Positions 7,859 to 17,322 are shown, numbered from the stretch's first letter. The stretch: 64,000 bases of DNA from Herbaspirillum sp. LeCh32-8 (GCF_017814915.1 NZ_JAGIPZ010000001.1:745559-809558); one strand, 5' to 3'. Notes: a model not told the origin generated them from the sequence alone. A program made the numbers and translations.

Positions 7859-8887
7859 ATGTCCGCTGCGACCATCGATCCCACTTCCCCCATCGCCGGC
7901 GATGCGCTGGACCAGGCGCTGAACTGGTTCGTGGTGCTGTCTTCCGGCGAGGTGACGCGGCAGGAGCGGGAGGACTTCGCGCATTGGCTGCAGGCCGACG
8001 CCGGCCATCGCCAATATTGGGAGGTGGTCAGCGGCTTTCAGTCGGCGTTGCAGGGCATCCCCGCGCAAGCTGCCGGGCAAGCCTTGCGCCATGCTGCCAG
8101 GAAGTCGGCGCGCATCTCGCGCCGCCATGTGCTGGGCCTGTTGGGCGTGGCCGCCATCGGGGCGCTGTGTTACGACCGGCGCGGCGAATGGGGCGTGCTG
8201 ATGGCGGATCAGCGCACCGCCGTCGGCGAGCAGCGCGAGCTGACGCTGCCCGACGGCAGCCGCGTCGTGATGGATACCGACACTGCGCTGGACATCCGCT
8301 TCGACGACCGGCGTCGCCGCGTCGTCCTCAAGCGCGGCGCGGTGATGATCGAGACCGCGCATGCCGATGCATGGCGCGAGCAGCCCTTCGTGGTCGACAC
8401 CGCGCAAGGCCGGGTGCGTGCGCTGGGTACGCGCTTCGTGGTGCGCCAGGCGCGCCCGCCGGGCTGGTTCGGCCGCGGCGGCCTGACCCGGGTGGAGGTG
8501 ATGGAGGGCGCGGTGCGTATCTGTCCGCAGGACGGTGTCGACGAAGGCTTCGTGCTGCCGGCCGGCAAGCAGGCGCTGTTCGACGGCGCCGGCGTGGCGC
8601 AGGTCGAGGCGCTGGATCCCAACGGCCAGGCGTGGGCGCAGGGCATGCTGGTGGTGCGCGACCGCCCGCTGGGCGAGCTGGTGGCCGAGCTGGCGCGCTA
8701 TCGGCCCGGCGTGCTCAGCGTGGATGAGCGCGCCGCAGCAATCCGCATCACCGGCGTGTTTCCGCTGGACGACAGCGAACGCATCCTCGGCGCGCTGGAG
8801 CGCGCTTTCCCCATTCGCGTCGAGCGCCATACCCGCTACTGGGTGAACCTGGCGGCGGCGCCCGAAAAAAAATCGACGCAGCCGTAG
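7859..8887 (+). CDS. FecR-type anti-sigma/signal transducer (second set)
   Basis: A 342-residue FecR-like single-pass membrane regulator paired with the sigma gene just upstream; a GAGG ribosome site precedes the ATG. The cytoplasmic DUF4880 part (LDQALNWFVVLSSGEVTRQEREDFAHWL) covers about residues 18-60. A membrane segment near residues 90-110 is introduced by SRRHVLGLLGVAAIG, a recognisable twin-arginine motif. The periplasmic FecR domain (LTLPDGSRVVMDTDTAL, VRALGTRFVVRQ) and a C-terminal STN-like region (RPLGELVAELARYRPG) follow. Some FecR proteins are known Tat substrates, so Tat insertion is likely here. It would relay occupancy of the downstream receptor to the sigma factor. Confidence 0.92.
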   Translation: MSAATIDPTSPIAGDALDQALNWFVVLSSGEVTRQEREDFAHWLQADAGHRQYWEVVSGFQSALQGIPAQAAGQALRHAARKSARISRRHVLGLLGVAAIGALCYDRRGEWGVLMADQRTAVGEQRELTLPDGSRVVMDTDTALDIRFDDRRRRVVLKRGAVMIETAHADAWREQPFVVDTAQGRVRALGTRFVVRQARPPGWFGRGGLTRVEVMEGAVRICPQDGVDEGFVLPAGKQALFDGAGVAQVEALDPNGQAWAQGMLVVRDRPLGELVAELARYRPGVLSVDERAAAIRITGVFPLDDSERILGALERAFPIRVERHTRYWVNLAAAPEKKSTQP

Positions 8888-8911
8888 CACTTTTCGATTC
8901 TCGTTCGTAAA

Positions 8912-8940
8912 GGAAATGAAGGAGATGAAAACAACATCTC
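8912..8940 (+). promoter_or_regulatory. Possible FecI-type promoter of the second receptor
   Basis: GGAAAT at 8912-8917 equals the -35 element of FecI-dependent fecA promoters in E. coli. CATCTC begins 17 bases after it. A start near 8950 would leave a short leader with GAGGA (8962-8966) before the ATG at 8979. A single-site match of this kind can be chance; no equivalent is obvious in front of the first receptor. Confidence 0.3.
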
Positions 8941-8978
8941 CCACCCATTTCAATACGCCAACGAGGATAGAAACAACA

Positions 8979-11435
8979 ATGCGTCATTCCACCGCCCGCA
9001 CCGGCCACGTTCCCGCCGCTCGCTGCCTGCTGCGCCCGATCCGCGCCTGGTCCACCACCTCGCATGTGCTGCTGGCCGGCAGCCTGGCGCTGGCGGCGGC
9101 GACCATGGCGTCGCACACGCATGCGGCCGAATCGGCTGCAAATCCAGCAGCTGCGGCGCAGGTGACCAGCTTCAGCATTCCGTCCGGCCCGCTGGACCAG
9201 GCCCTGAACCTGTATGCGGCCCGCGCCCGCGTGCTGCTGGTGGTCGATCCGGAACTGACGCGCGGCAAGCAAAGCGCCGGCCTGAGCGGCAGCTACAACC
9301 ATGAGCGCGCGCTGGAGCTGCTGCTCTCGGGCAGCGGCCTGGAAGCCGAGCGGCGCGCCGACGGCGGCGTGGTGATCCGCCAGCGCAGCGCCGCCGACGG
9401 CGCCGCATTGCCGGCGGTGACGGTGGTCGCCGCGTCCGAAAAGGACAGCGGCCTGAAACGCGCCGCCACCAGCGGCGCACTCGGCGCGCGCTCGGTGCTG
9501 AACACGCCGTTCTCGATCAGCGTGGTGGAGAAGGACGATATCCAGGATCGCCAGGTCACCACCATCGAGCAGGCCTTTCGCTTTGATCCCTCGGTGACCT
9601 CGGCCAGCGGCGAATACGGTCGCGGCTCATCGGTGCTGGTGCGCGGCCTGGGCATCGACGCTACCAACGGCTTCAAGATGGACGGCCTGGCCATCCCGGG
9701 CTGGGGCAACGATCTGCTGCCCATGGAGATGTTTGAGCGCGTTGAGCTGCTCAAGGGCTTGTCCGGCTTCATGTACGGTTTCGGTTCGCCGGGCGGCATC
9801 ATGAACTACGTGCTCAAGCGTCCCACGGAGGAGAAGCAGTTTTCGGTCGACGTCGGCTACAAGAGCGGTTCGCTGTTCTCCGAGCATATCGACGTCGGCG
9901 GGCGCGCGGGCGACGACCAGCGCCTGGGTTACCGGGTCAACCTGGTGCACGAGCAGGGCGGCACCTACTTCACCGGCGGCGAGCTGAAGCGCGACGCCGC
10001 GTCGCTGGCGCTGGACCTGAAGCTGACCAACGACCTCACCTGGACCTTCGACACCCTGTACGCCAAGCGCAAGTCGATCGGCAACGCCTTCTGGGGCCTG
10101 TCGCTGGGTTCCGGGCTGAGCATCCCGAACACCATCAATCCAGGCACGCGTCAGCAGCCGGACGGCAGTTACTACAACAATGAAAACATCATGGTCAGCA
10201 CCGGCCTGCAATGGCGCCTGAACCAGGACTGGAAGACCCGCTTCGACTACCGCTACGCGCGTGAAGACGTGGACTACGTCTACAGCACGATCAACATCGT
10301 CAACGCCGCCGGCGACACCACCGCGTCGCAGTCGGCCGGCATCTACAGCTTCGAGTTCCAGCAGCTGCAAGCCATGGTGGAAGGCAAGCTGCAGACCGGA
10401 GCCATCGGCCACCAGCTGGTGTTCGGCGCGAGCCGCCAGGAGTACGCCTCGCTGAGCGATCGCGGCGCGATAACCACCGCCATGGGCGCGGGCAACATCT
10501 ACCGCGACACGACGCTCAGCACCGGCGGCGTCAACAACAGCACGCACACCCAATACCGCTCGTCCGAAATCATGCAGGACGCGCTGTTCGCCAGCGATAC
10601 GCTGAGCCTGGGCGACAAGTGGTCGCTCATCGCCGGCCTGCGCTACACGCGCTTCAGCCAGTACGGCTACAACACCAGCGGCGCCACCACCAGCACCTAC
10701 AAGCGCAATCCGGTCACGCCGACCATCGCGCTGATGTACAAACCGACCGAAGACTCCACCGTCTACGGCAGCTATGTCGAGGCGCTGGAGCGCGGCGGCA
10801 CGGCCGGATTCAACAGCAGCGGCGGGCGCACCGCCAACTATCAGGAAGTGATGGGGCCGATCAAGAGCAAGCAGGCCGAAGTCGGCGTCAAGGCCGAGCG
10901 CGAACGCTGGATGACCAGCGCCGCCTTGTTCCGCATCCAGCGCACCGCGGAATACGTCAACACCAGCAACTACTACGTGCAGGACGGCGAGACGCGCTAC
11001 CAGGGCCTGGATCTGGCCGGGCGTTATGACTTCACGCCGGCGCTGTCGCTGTCGGGCGGCCTGATGTGGCTGGACGCGAAATACAAGCAGACCACTGCCG
11101 CCATGGAGGGCAAGTCGGTGACCGGCGCGCCGCACTTCCAGGCCACCGCCGCGGTGCGCTATCGCGTACCGCAGCTGACCGGGCTGACGCTCAATGCCGG
11201 CGGTCGCTATGTCGGCCGCTCCACGCTCAACACCACCACCGGGCTGGAGCTGCCGTCCTACTACGTGTTCGACGCGGGCGCCTTGTATCGCACTCGTCTC
11301 GGCGGCAAGGACGTCACCTTCAATGCACAGATCCAGAACCTGACCGACAACCGCTATTGGGTCTACAACGGCACCAATTACATTTTCGCAGGGGCGCCAC
11401 GCACGCTCAGCCTGAACGCGCGCGTGGAGTTCTGA
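8979..11435 (+). CDS. TonB-dependent siderophore receptor with signalling domain (second set)
   Basis: An 818-residue outer-membrane transducer receptor. The ATG at 8979 is chosen for GAGGA 12 bases upstream; in-frame ATGs at 8916 and 8925 would add up to 21 residues without a better signal. A long signal peptide ends near ASHTHAAE. The STN signalling domain (FSIPSGPLDQALNLYAARA) spans about residues 55-125. The plug contains LNTPFSISVVEKDDIQDRQ and the KGLSGFMYGFGSPGG motif, and the barrel closes with LSLNARVEF. It probably imports a ferric siderophore and signals through the adjacent FecR/FecI pair. Its plug differs from the first receptor's, so the two sets likely serve different ligands. 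Confidence 0.92.
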   Translation: MRHSTARTGHVPAARCLLRPIRAWSTTSHVLLAGSLALAAATMASHTHAAESAANPAAAAQVTSFSIPSGPLDQALNLYAARARVLLVVDPELTRGKQSAGLSGSYNHERALELLLSGSGLEAERRADGGVVIRQRSAADGAALPAVTVVAASEKDSGLKRAATSGALGARSVLNTPFSISVVEKDDIQDRQVTTIEQAFRFDPSVTSASGEYGRGSSVLVRGLGIDATNGFKMDGLAIPGWGNDLLPMEMFERVELLKGLSGFMYGFGSPGGIMNYVLKRPTEEKQFSVDVGYKSGSLFSEHIDVGGRAGDDQRLGYRVNLVHEQGGTYFTGGELKRDAASLALDLKLTNDLTWTFDTLYAKRKSIGNAFWGLSLGSGLSIPNTINPGTRQQPDGSYYNNENIMVSTGLQWRLNQDWKTRFDYRYAREDVDYVYSTINIVNAAGDTTASQSAGIYSFEFQQLQAMVEGKLQTGAIGHQLVFGASRQEYASLSDRGAITTAMGAGNIYRDTTLSTGGVNNSTHTQYRSSEIMQDALFASDTLSLGDKWSLIAGLRYTRFSQYGYNTSGATTSTYKRNPVTPTIALMYKPTEDSTVYGSYVEALERGGTAGFNSSGGRTANYQEVMGPIKSKQAEVGVKAERERWMTSAALFRIQRTAEYVNTSNYYVQDGETRYQGLDLAGRYDFTPALSLSGGLMWLDAKYKQTTAAMEGKSVTGAPHFQATAAVRYRVPQLTGLTLNAGGRYVGRSTLNTTTGLELPSYYVFDAGALYRTRLGGKDVTFNAQIQNLTDNRYWVYNGTNYIFAGAPRTLSLNARVEF

Positions 11436-11447
11436 GAGCGGAGGGGT

Positions 11448-11485
11448 GGCCGGGGTTCGCCTGACGTCGGATTCCGGCCTTTTTT
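11448..11485 (+). terminator. Terminator after the second receptor
   Basis: GGCCGG (11448-11453) pairs with CCGGCC (11474-11479), directly followed by six T residues. The loop is about 20 bases, long for an intrinsic terminator, but position and T tract fit. It separates the receptor unit from the Fur-boxed unit downstream. Confidence 0.65.
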
Positions 11486-11585
11486 ATCCGCTTGGCCGAA
11501 CCTCGCCATGACTTGATCGGCCGCAGGAAAAGTTACGTTTTGAAGTGAATATCAATGGAGCTTTCTGGTGCAACCGGGTATCATC

Positions 11586-11612
11586 ACAAATGAGAATTAT
11601 TATTATTTGTGA
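11586..11612 (+). promoter_or_regulatory. Fur-type box before the DUF4198-macAB unit
   Basis: AATGAGAATTATTATTATTT is framed by the exact inverted arms CACAAAT (11586-11592) and ATTTGTG (11606-11612). The core AATGAGAATTATTATT is close to the Fur consensus. A TATCAT -10 candidate at 11579-11584 abuts it, though no convincing -35 is present. It implies iron-repressed expression of the next three genes. Confidence 0.75.
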
Positions 11613-11702
11613 GCGGGCCGGCCATCTGCATCCTGCCGCCGCGCAGCGCACATGACCCGGCCCCAGCGCCCCTGCCAGTCCATCGTATTCATCGCAAACA
11701 TC

Positions 11703-12416
11703 ATGACCATCATCAACAAGAAAACCGCGGCCTTGCCCGCCACCGTATCCAACTGTTTCGCCAGCGGCCGCAAGCAGCTGATGTCGGCCGTCGCGCTGAC
11801 CGCCTCGCTGGCGCTGGCCAACCCGGCCTACGCCAACTACCTGTGGCTGGAGAAGGACGGCGCCGGCGAGGCTTCCGGCAACCGCTTCCGGGTCTATTCG
11901 GGGGAGCTGGCCAAGCGCGACGTCGCCATGCCCCAGATCGAAATGCCCAAGGCGTTCCCGGCGGATGCGGCCGATGCCTCGGCCAGCCTGCCGCTGACCA
12001 CCGCCGGCGACCACCTGCAGATCGATCGCGCGCCGGCCGCCGGCGACCTGCGCTTTTCCGCGCGCGAAGTCACCGGCAAGAACACCGTGGTGTTCTACCA
12101 GGCGCGCTACGGCCGCAGCGAGACCAAGGCCGTCAACGACCTGGAGCTGGTGCCCACCGAACCGGGCGGCAATACCTTCCGCTTGATGTGGAAAGGCAAT
12201 GCGGTGGCCGCATCGCAAGTCAACGTCGAGACTTCCGAAGGCTGGCGCCGCGTGCTGGCGCCGGGCAAGGACGGCACTGTGACGCTGGGCACGCCGTTCC
12301 CCGGCTTGTACGTGCTGGAGGTGACGGCCAAGGTGAACGGCTCGGTCACCATCGACGGCAAGGAATATACCGACGTGCGCCATGTGGCGACCTTGAGTTT
12401 CGAGGTCGCGCGCTGA
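11703..12416 (+). CDS. DUF4198-type periplasmic protein, iron-regulated
   Basis: A 237-residue secreted protein beginning at the ATG at 11703 (alternative ATG at 11652; neither has a clear ribosome site). The signal peptide ends at ANPAYA, and the mature protein starts NYLWLEKDG, the aromatic N-terminal pattern of DUF4198 proteins. These proteins are often found beside TonB-dependent receptors or metal transport genes. The rest is beta-rich with a closing VLEVTAKVNGSVTIDGKEYTD segment. Just upstream is a Fur-type box; 60 bases downstream begins a MacA-like adaptor. A periplasmic metal- or siderophore-handling role is suggested by context only. Confidence 0.7.
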   Translation: MTIINKKTAALPATVSNCFASGRKQLMSAVALTASLALANPAYANYLWLEKDGAGEASGNRFRVYSGELAKRDVAMPQIEMPKAFPADAADASASLPLTTAGDHLQIDRAPAAGDLRFSAREVTGKNTVVFYQARYGRSETKAVNDLELVPTEPGGNTFRLMWKGNAVAASQVNVETSEGWRRVLAPGKDGTVTLGTPFPGLYVLEVTAKVNGSVTIDGKEYTDVRHVATLSFEVAR

Positions 12417-12476
12417 TAGTTGCCAATCAGGCCAACGAGGCCGATGACGGCCGGATGATAGTTCGAAGGAGGGGGA

Positions 12477-13655
12477 GTGAAGGGGGGAAGTGTGAGGCGC
12501 AGGACGATGGTCGCAATGGCCGTGCTGGTGATCGCCGCGCTGGCGATCTGGTGGCTGGGGCGATCCTCGGTGACGTATGAATCGGCGGTGATCGGTCGCG
12601 GCGATATCGAGTCCAGCGTCTCGGCGGTCGGCAAGCTGCAGCCGCGCCGCTATGTCGATGTCGGCGCCCAGGTGTCGGGGCAGATCCTGCGCCTGCACGT
12701 GCAGGCCGGCGACGCGGTGAAGAAGGGCCAGCTGCTGGCGGAGATCGACCCCAGTGTGCAGAAAGCCACCGTGGACGCTGGCCGCGCCTCGCTGACCGGC
12801 CTGCGCGCACAGCTGGCCGAACAACAGGCCCAGCATATGCTGGCCGGGCAGCAGGTGCAGCGGCAACGCCAGCTTGACGCCGGCGGCGCCACCCGCAGCG
12901 AAGACGTCGACATCGCCGAATCCAACCTGACGCAGGCGGCCGCCCGCGTCGAACACCTGAAGGCGCAAATCACCCAGACCTCGGCCACCTTGCAGGCCGA
13001 CGAGGTGCGGCTGGGCTATACCAACATCTACGCGACCATGGACGGCACGATCGTGTCGGTCGATGCGCGCGAAGGCCAGACGCTCAACGCCACCTACCAG
13101 ACGCCCAACATCATGCGCATCGCCGATCTCGGCCGCATGACGGTATGGACCGAGGTCTCCGAAGCCGAGGTGCGCAAGGTGCGCGCCGGCATGCCGGTGT
13201 ACTTCACCACGCTGGGCGCGGACCGCCGTCGCTGGCACGGCGAGGTGCGCCAGGTGTTGCCGGCGCCGCCCAGCCCGGAGGGCAAGAGCGCCGACACCGC
13301 ACTGGCGCCGTCGACCAGCAAGGTGATCGTCTATACCGCGCTGTTTGACGTAGACAATGCCGACGGCGAGCTGATGCCGCAGATGACCGCGCAGGTCAGC
13401 TTCGTCTCCGCCGCCGCGCGCGACGTGGTGGTGGCGCCGCTGGCGGCATTGAAGCCGATCAAGTCCGAGCTGGCCGCGCCCGGCGCTTACACCGCGCGCG
13501 TATTGGACGCCGACGGACGCATCCAGGAGCGCCGCGTGCGCGCCGGCGTGCGCAACCGCGTCAGCGCCGAAGTGCTGGAAGGCCTGGCCGAGGGCGAGCG
13601 CATCGTCACCGGCGAGCAGCGCCATGAAGGCGCGCTCAAGAGATTCCAGCTGTGA
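12477..13655 (+). CDS. MacA/PvdR-like periplasmic adaptor of an ABC exporter
   Basis: A 392-residue membrane fusion protein starting at GTG 12477 behind GAAGGAGG. One N-terminal membrane anchor ([18 protein letters not shown]) is followed by the barrel-sandwich (lipoyl-like) half [18 protein letters not shown]. An alpha-hairpin comes at about residues 95-165, then the second lipoyl half ([20 protein letters not shown]) and beta-barrel domains. It would bridge the inner-membrane MacB-type protein and a TolC-type outer channel, which is not encoded here. Its stop overlaps the next gene by four bases (GTGA), implying coupled translation. Position behind a Fur-type site favours a PvdR-like siderophore-export or recycling role over macrolide efflux. 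Confidence 0.87.
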   Translation: MKGGSVRRRTMVAMAVLVIAALAIWWLGRSSVTYESAVIGRGDIESSVSAVGKLQPRRYVDVGAQVSGQILRLHVQAGDAVKKGQLLAEIDPSVQKATVDAGRASLTGLRAQLAEQQAQHMLAGQQVQRQRQLDAGGATRSEDVDIAESNLTQAAARVEHLKAQITQTSATLQADEVRLGYTNIYATMDGTIVSVDAREGQTLNATYQTPNIMRIADLGRMTVWTEVSEAEVRKVRAGMPVYFTTLGADRRRWHGEVRQVLPAPPSPEGKSADTALAPSTSKVIVYTALFDVDNADGELMPQMTAQVSFVSAAARDVVVAPLAALKPIKSELAAPGAYTARVLDADGRIQERRVRAGVRNRVSAEVLEGLAEGERIVTGEQRHEGALKRFQL

Positions 13656-15622
13656 GCTCACAGCCTGCGCAGGCCGCGCCGTTGATCGAGCTGCGCGACA
13701 TCCGCAAGTCCTATGGCGGCCACGACGGCGCGCCGTCGGTGGAGGTGCTGCGCGGCGTGAGCCTGCAGATTCGCCGGGGCGAGTTCGTTGCCATCGTCGG
13801 CGCGTCCGGCTCCGGCAAATCCACGCTGATGAATATCCTGGGCTGCCTGGACCGGCCCAGCGCAGGCGCTTATCGCTTCAACGGCAGCGATGTTTCCGCC
13901 TTCGACGCCGACCGCCTGGCCTGGTTGCGGCGCGAGGCCTTCGGCTTCGTGTTCCAGGGCTACCACCTGATCCCCACCGAGTCGGCGCGCGAGAACGTCG
14001 AGGTGCCGGCTATCTATGCCGGCCTGGGTGAGCGCGAGCGGCAGCAACGCGCCAGCGCGCTGCTGACCCGGCTGGGACTGGGCGAGCGGCTGGAGAACCG
14101 GCCCCATCAGCTGTCCGGGGGGCAGCAGCAGCGCGTCTCGATCGCCCGCGCGCTGATGAACGGCGGGCGCATCATCCTGGCCGACGAACCCACCGGCGCG
14201 CTCGACAGCAGCAGCGGCGCCGAGGTCATGAAGCTGTTCAACGAGCTGGCCGATGCCGGCCACACCATTATCCTGATCACCCACGATCGCGAGGTGGCGG
14301 CGCAGGCGCGGCGCGTGATCGAGGTGCGCGACGGCATGGTGGTGGCCGACAGCGGCAAGGTCGCCGTCGACGCCGGCGGCGACATGCCGGATCCGGCGCA
14401 TCAGCCGATGGACACCGCCGATCCGCCGCGCCTGCTACTGGCCGAACTGCGCGAGGCCGGGCGCGCCGCCTGGCGGGTGATGTGGATCAACCGTTTTCGC
14501 ACCGGTCTCACGCTGCTGGGCATCGTCATCGGCGTGGCCTCGGTGATCGTGATGATGGCCGTGGGCCTGGGCACGCGCCAGCAGGTGGTGGAGCAGCTGG
14601 GGCGCTTCGGCTCCAACCTGATGTACATGTCGTCCATCGGCGAGAGCTCGCGCATTCCCGGGCGCAGCATCACGCTGCAAGACCTGGAGGCGGTGGCCGA
14701 GGTGCCCAACATCATCCATGTGCTGCCCAACGTCACCGGCAACAAGGTGGTGCGTTATGGCAACCAGGACATCCAGACCTACGTGCGCGGCACCGGCGCC
14801 GGCCTGCCGGCGATCCAGACCTGGCCGCTGGCGCGCGGCGCCTTCTTCTCGGCCGAGGACGAGCGCGAGCTGGCCGCGGTGGCGGTGCTGGGACACAAGC
14901 TGGCGCGCGAACTGATGCCGGGCGTGGACGACCCGGTGGGGCAATACATCCTGATCGGTAATGTGCCGTTCCAGGTGGTCGGCGTGATGAGCCAGAAGGG
15001 GGCGCTGACCGGCGACCGCGACGAGGACAACATCCTGATCATGCCGTTCTCCACGGCCGGGGTAAAAGTGTTTGGCCAGCGCGAGCCGACTTACACCGTG
15101 ATGGCGGTGGCCGACGTCGGCAAGATCCTCGATACGCAAGCCCGGGTGGAAGAGCTGCTGCTGGAGCGCCATCGCATCCGCGATTTCGCCATCGGCAACG
15201 CCGCCGCCTCCATCGCGGCCGAAGCCAAGACGCGCGACACCATGACGCTGATGCTGTCGCTGGTGGCGGCAGTGTCGCTGCTGGTGGGCGGCATCGGCGT
15301 GATGAACGTGATGCTGATGACGGTGCGCGAGCGCACCCGGGAGATCGGCATCCGCCTGGCCACCGGCGCACGCCAGCGCGACATCCTGCGCCAGTTCCTG
15401 ACCGAGGCGGTGCTGGTCACGCTTGTCGGCGGCAGCGCCGGCGTGGCCGCCGGCTTGCTGATCGGCGTGGCGCTGATCGTGGCCGGCGTGCCGCTGATTT
15501 TCTCCCTCACGTCCATCCTCACCGCCTTCGGTTGTTCGGTCGCCACCGGCCTGCTGTTTGGCTACATGCCGGCAAAAAAGGCGGCCCGGCTGGATCCGGT
15601 GGCCGCGCTGACCGCTGAGTGA
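13652..15622 (+). CDS. MacB/PvdT-like ABC exporter (fused ATPase-permease)
   Basis: A 656-residue MacB-type half transporter, beginning with GTG inside the stop of the adaptor gene. The ATPase occupies residues 1-235: Walker [10 protein letters not shown] (50-58), signature LSGGQ (154-158), Walker B ILADEP, H-loop ITHDRE. A membrane helix near 280 ([20 protein letters not shown]) is followed by a large periplasmic domain and three C-terminal helices, including the [22 protein letters not shown] signature. Length and order match both MacB and PvdT. With the Fur-type box upstream and receptor systems beside it, export or recycling of an iron chelator is the favoured inference; drug efflux remains possible. 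Confidence 0.9.
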   Translation: MSSQPAQAAPLIELRDIRKSYGGHDGAPSVEVLRGVSLQIRRGEFVAIVGASGSGKSTLMNILGCLDRPSAGAYRFNGSDVSAFDADRLAWLRREAFGFVFQGYHLIPTESARENVEVPAIYAGLGERERQQRASALLTRLGLGERLENRPHQLSGGQQQRVSIARALMNGGRIILADEPTGALDSSSGAEVMKLFNELADAGHTIILITHDREVAAQARRVIEVRDGMVVADSGKVAVDAGGDMPDPAHQPMDTADPPRLLLAELREAGRAAWRVMWINRFRTGLTLLGIVIGVASVIVMMAVGLGTRQQVVEQLGRFGSNLMYMSSIGESSRIPGRSITLQDLEAVAEVPNIIHVLPNVTGNKVVRYGNQDIQTYVRGTGAGLPAIQTWPLARGAFFSAEDERELAAVAVLGHKLARELMPGVDDPVGQYILIGNVPFQVVGVMSQKGALTGDRDEDNILIMPFSTAGVKVFGQREPTYTVMAVADVGKILDTQARVEELLLERHRIRDFAIGNAAASIAAEAKTRDTMTLMLSLVAAVSLLVGGIGVMNVMLMTVRERTREIGIRLATGARQRDILRQFLTEAVLVTLVGGSAGVAAGLLIGVALIVAGVPLIFSLTSILTAFGCSVATGLLFGYMPAKKAARLDPVAALTAE

Positions 15623-15635
15623 GGCCGGCGGCTTA

Positions 15636-16355
15636 TCAGGCAGTGCGCGTTGCCAGCCTCCGGATGTCCGGGCTTTCCAGCACGCCCTTGTCGGCGCCGC
15701 GCCGCACCGTCTCCAGCATGGCCTGGCCGATCAGCTCGGTGGTCAGGATGCGATCCGGCCAGATGGCGCGCAGCAGCGGCAGCACCGGGCCGAGGAGCGG
15801 ATAGAGCAGGCGATAGGCGAAGGTCTTGGAGCGCACGCCGTGCATGGCGATCATCGCGCCGGGACGGAACATGAAGGCGCGGCCGAAGCCCATCGCCAGC
15901 AAGGCGTTCTCGGTGCGGCCCTTGACGCGCGCCCACATGCTCTTGCCGCGTTCGCTGCTGTCGGTGCTGGCGCCGGAGACGTAGACGAACACCATCTTCG
16001 GGTTCAGGCGCTGCAAGGTGCGCGCGGCGGCCATGGTGAGGTCGTAGGTGATGCGCGCATAGTCGGCCTCCTGCATGCCCAGCGAAGACACGCCCAGGCA
16101 GAAGAAGCAGGCGTCGTAGCCGCGCAGTTCCGACTCGATCGCGCCATAGTCGAACAGGTCTGCATGCACCAGCTGGCGCAGCTTGCCGGCCACCGCGTGG
16201 TTGAAGGCAGCGTCCTGGCGGTCGCGCCGGAACAGGTCGGTGTCGGCGGCGGTGCGTCCCACGGTCGTGACCTGGGTGACGTCGTCCGCCACCAGACATT
16301 CGCGCAGCACGCCCAGTCCGACCATGCCGCTGGCACCGAAGATCAGTACTTTCAT
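15636..16355 (-). CDS. NAD(P)-binding Rossmann protein (HTATIP2/YwnB-like)
   Basis: A 239-residue atypical short-chain dehydrogenase of the NAD(P)H-binding group. The start at 16355 has AAGGAAA upstream and places the dinucleotide motif VLIFGASGMVGLGVLREC at residues 3-20. A further conserved stretch is FVYVSGASTDSSERGKSMWARVKGRTE, where a Ser and Lys occupy the usual active-site region. The C-terminus is basic and lacks membrane segments. It starts 23 bases after the SDR gene on the same strand, so the two probably form an operon under the TetR operator at 17323. Substrate unknown. Confidence 0.8.
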   Translation of the reverse strand: MKVLIFGASGMVGLGVLRECLVADDVTQVTTVGRTAADTDLFRRDRQDAAFNHAVAGKLRQLVHADLFDYGAIESELRGYDACFFCLGVSSLGMQEADYARITYDLTMAAARTLQRLNPKMVFVYVSGASTDSSERGKSMWARVKGRTENALLAMGFGRAFMFRPGAMIAMHGVRSKTFAYRLLYPLLGPVLPLLRAIWPDRILTTELIGQAMLETVRRGADKGVLESPDIRRLATRTA

Positions 16356-16378
16356 CGTCTTTCCTTTCGCTGAATCGT

Positions 16379-17242
16379 TCAATGGGCCGGCAGCTCAGGC
16401 ACCGGCAGCTCCGAATAGCCGGTGGAGGTGGTGACCTGCCGCCAGCGTTCGGCGGCTTGCACGCGCTGCTCTTCGATCATGGTGTAGAAGTGCAGGGCGT
16501 CCTCGCCCAGCATCAGGTGCATTGGCGGCGCCGGGTGCGCGGCCAGCTTCAGCACCACTTGCGCCACGCGCGCCGGGTCGCTGTGCTCGTTGCCGGCGAC
16601 GCCGGCCAACTGCTTCATCCATGCGCCCACCGACTCCTCGTAATCCGGCATCACCTGCGGCGCGTTGCCGCGCGCCCGCTGGGCCCAGTTGGTGCGCATG
16701 CCGCCCGGCTCGATCGCGGTGACCTTGATGCCCAGCGGCGCGGTCTCCATCGCCAGCACCTCGGTAAAGCCGCCCACCGCCCACTTGGCCGACTGGTAGG
16801 CGCTCATGCCCGGCACGCCGATGCGACCGCCCACCGACGACACGTTGATGATGTGACCGCTGCGGCGCTCCCGCATGGTGGGCAGCACGGCGCGCGTGAC
16901 GTCGACCACGCCGTAGAAGTTGGTGTCGATCTGGGCGCGGAAGTCGGCGTTGTCCATCTGCTCGAACGGCAGCATCTGGCCGTAACCGGCGTTGTTGACC
17001 AGCACGTCGATGCGGCCGAAGCCTTGCAGCGCCTCGCCGACGGCGCGGCCGATGGCGGGGCGATCGGTGACGTCCAGCGCCACCGGCAGCAATTGGCCGG
17101 GGTAGCGCTGGACCAGTTCGGCCAGTTGCGCGGGCGTGCGGGCAGCGGCCACGACCTGGTGGCCGGCGGCGAGCGCCGCTTCGGTGATATCGCGGCCGAG
17201 GCCGTTGGCGCTGCCGGTGATGAACCAGACTTGTTGGGTCAT
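16379..17242 (-). CDS. Short-chain dehydrogenase/reductase
   Basis: A 287-residue classical SDR. The start at 17242 follows an AAAGGAAA ribosome site and places the cofactor motif TGSANGLG at residues 9-16. NNAG is at 83-86 and the catalytic Ser136, Tyr149 and Lys153 (YQSAK) are all present, so the enzyme should be an active NAD(P)-dependent oxidoreductase. An acidic residue does not follow the second strand (AAARTPAQL), which favours NADPH. The C-terminal tail is longer than in minimal SDRs. The gene lies about 80 bases below a palindromic TetR-type operator and precedes the Rossmann-protein gene. Substrate not identifiable. Confidence 0.88.
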   Translation of the reverse strand: MTQQVWFITGSANGLGRDITEAALAAGHQVVAAARTPAQLAELVQRYPGQLLPVALDVTDRPAIGRAVGEALQGFGRIDVLVNNAGYGQMLPFEQMDNADFRAQIDTNFYGVVDVTRAVLPTMRERRSGHIINVSSVGGRIGVPGMSAYQSAKWAVGGFTEVLAMETAPLGIKVTAIEPGGMRTNWAQRARGNAPQVMPDYEESVGAWMKQLAGVAGNEHSDPARVAQVVLKLAAHPAPPMHLMLGEDALHFYTMIEEQRVQAAERWRQVTTSTGYSELPVPELPAH

Positions 17243-17322
17243 GATGGTTTCCTTTCGGTGGGTGTGCGGTTGATGTTCGATCAATCAGGCGGCTGGAAGC
17301 CGTCTTGTGCTGCCGGTGAAGT

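Noticed and set aside
9627-11135. 502-codon minus-strand frame opposite the second receptor
   Set aside because: Same compositional artefact; the plus-strand receptor has complete STN, plug and barrel features.
11484-13661. 725-codon minus-strand frame across the DUF4198 and macA-like genes
   Set aside because: It spans a terminator, an intergenic Fur-type box and two genes; composition is His/Arg/Gly-rich without domains.
12477-15622. Naming the pair as macrolide efflux MacAB
   Set aside because: Family match alone does not give the substrate; the Fur-type site and receptor neighbours favour an iron-related role, so no gene symbol is given.
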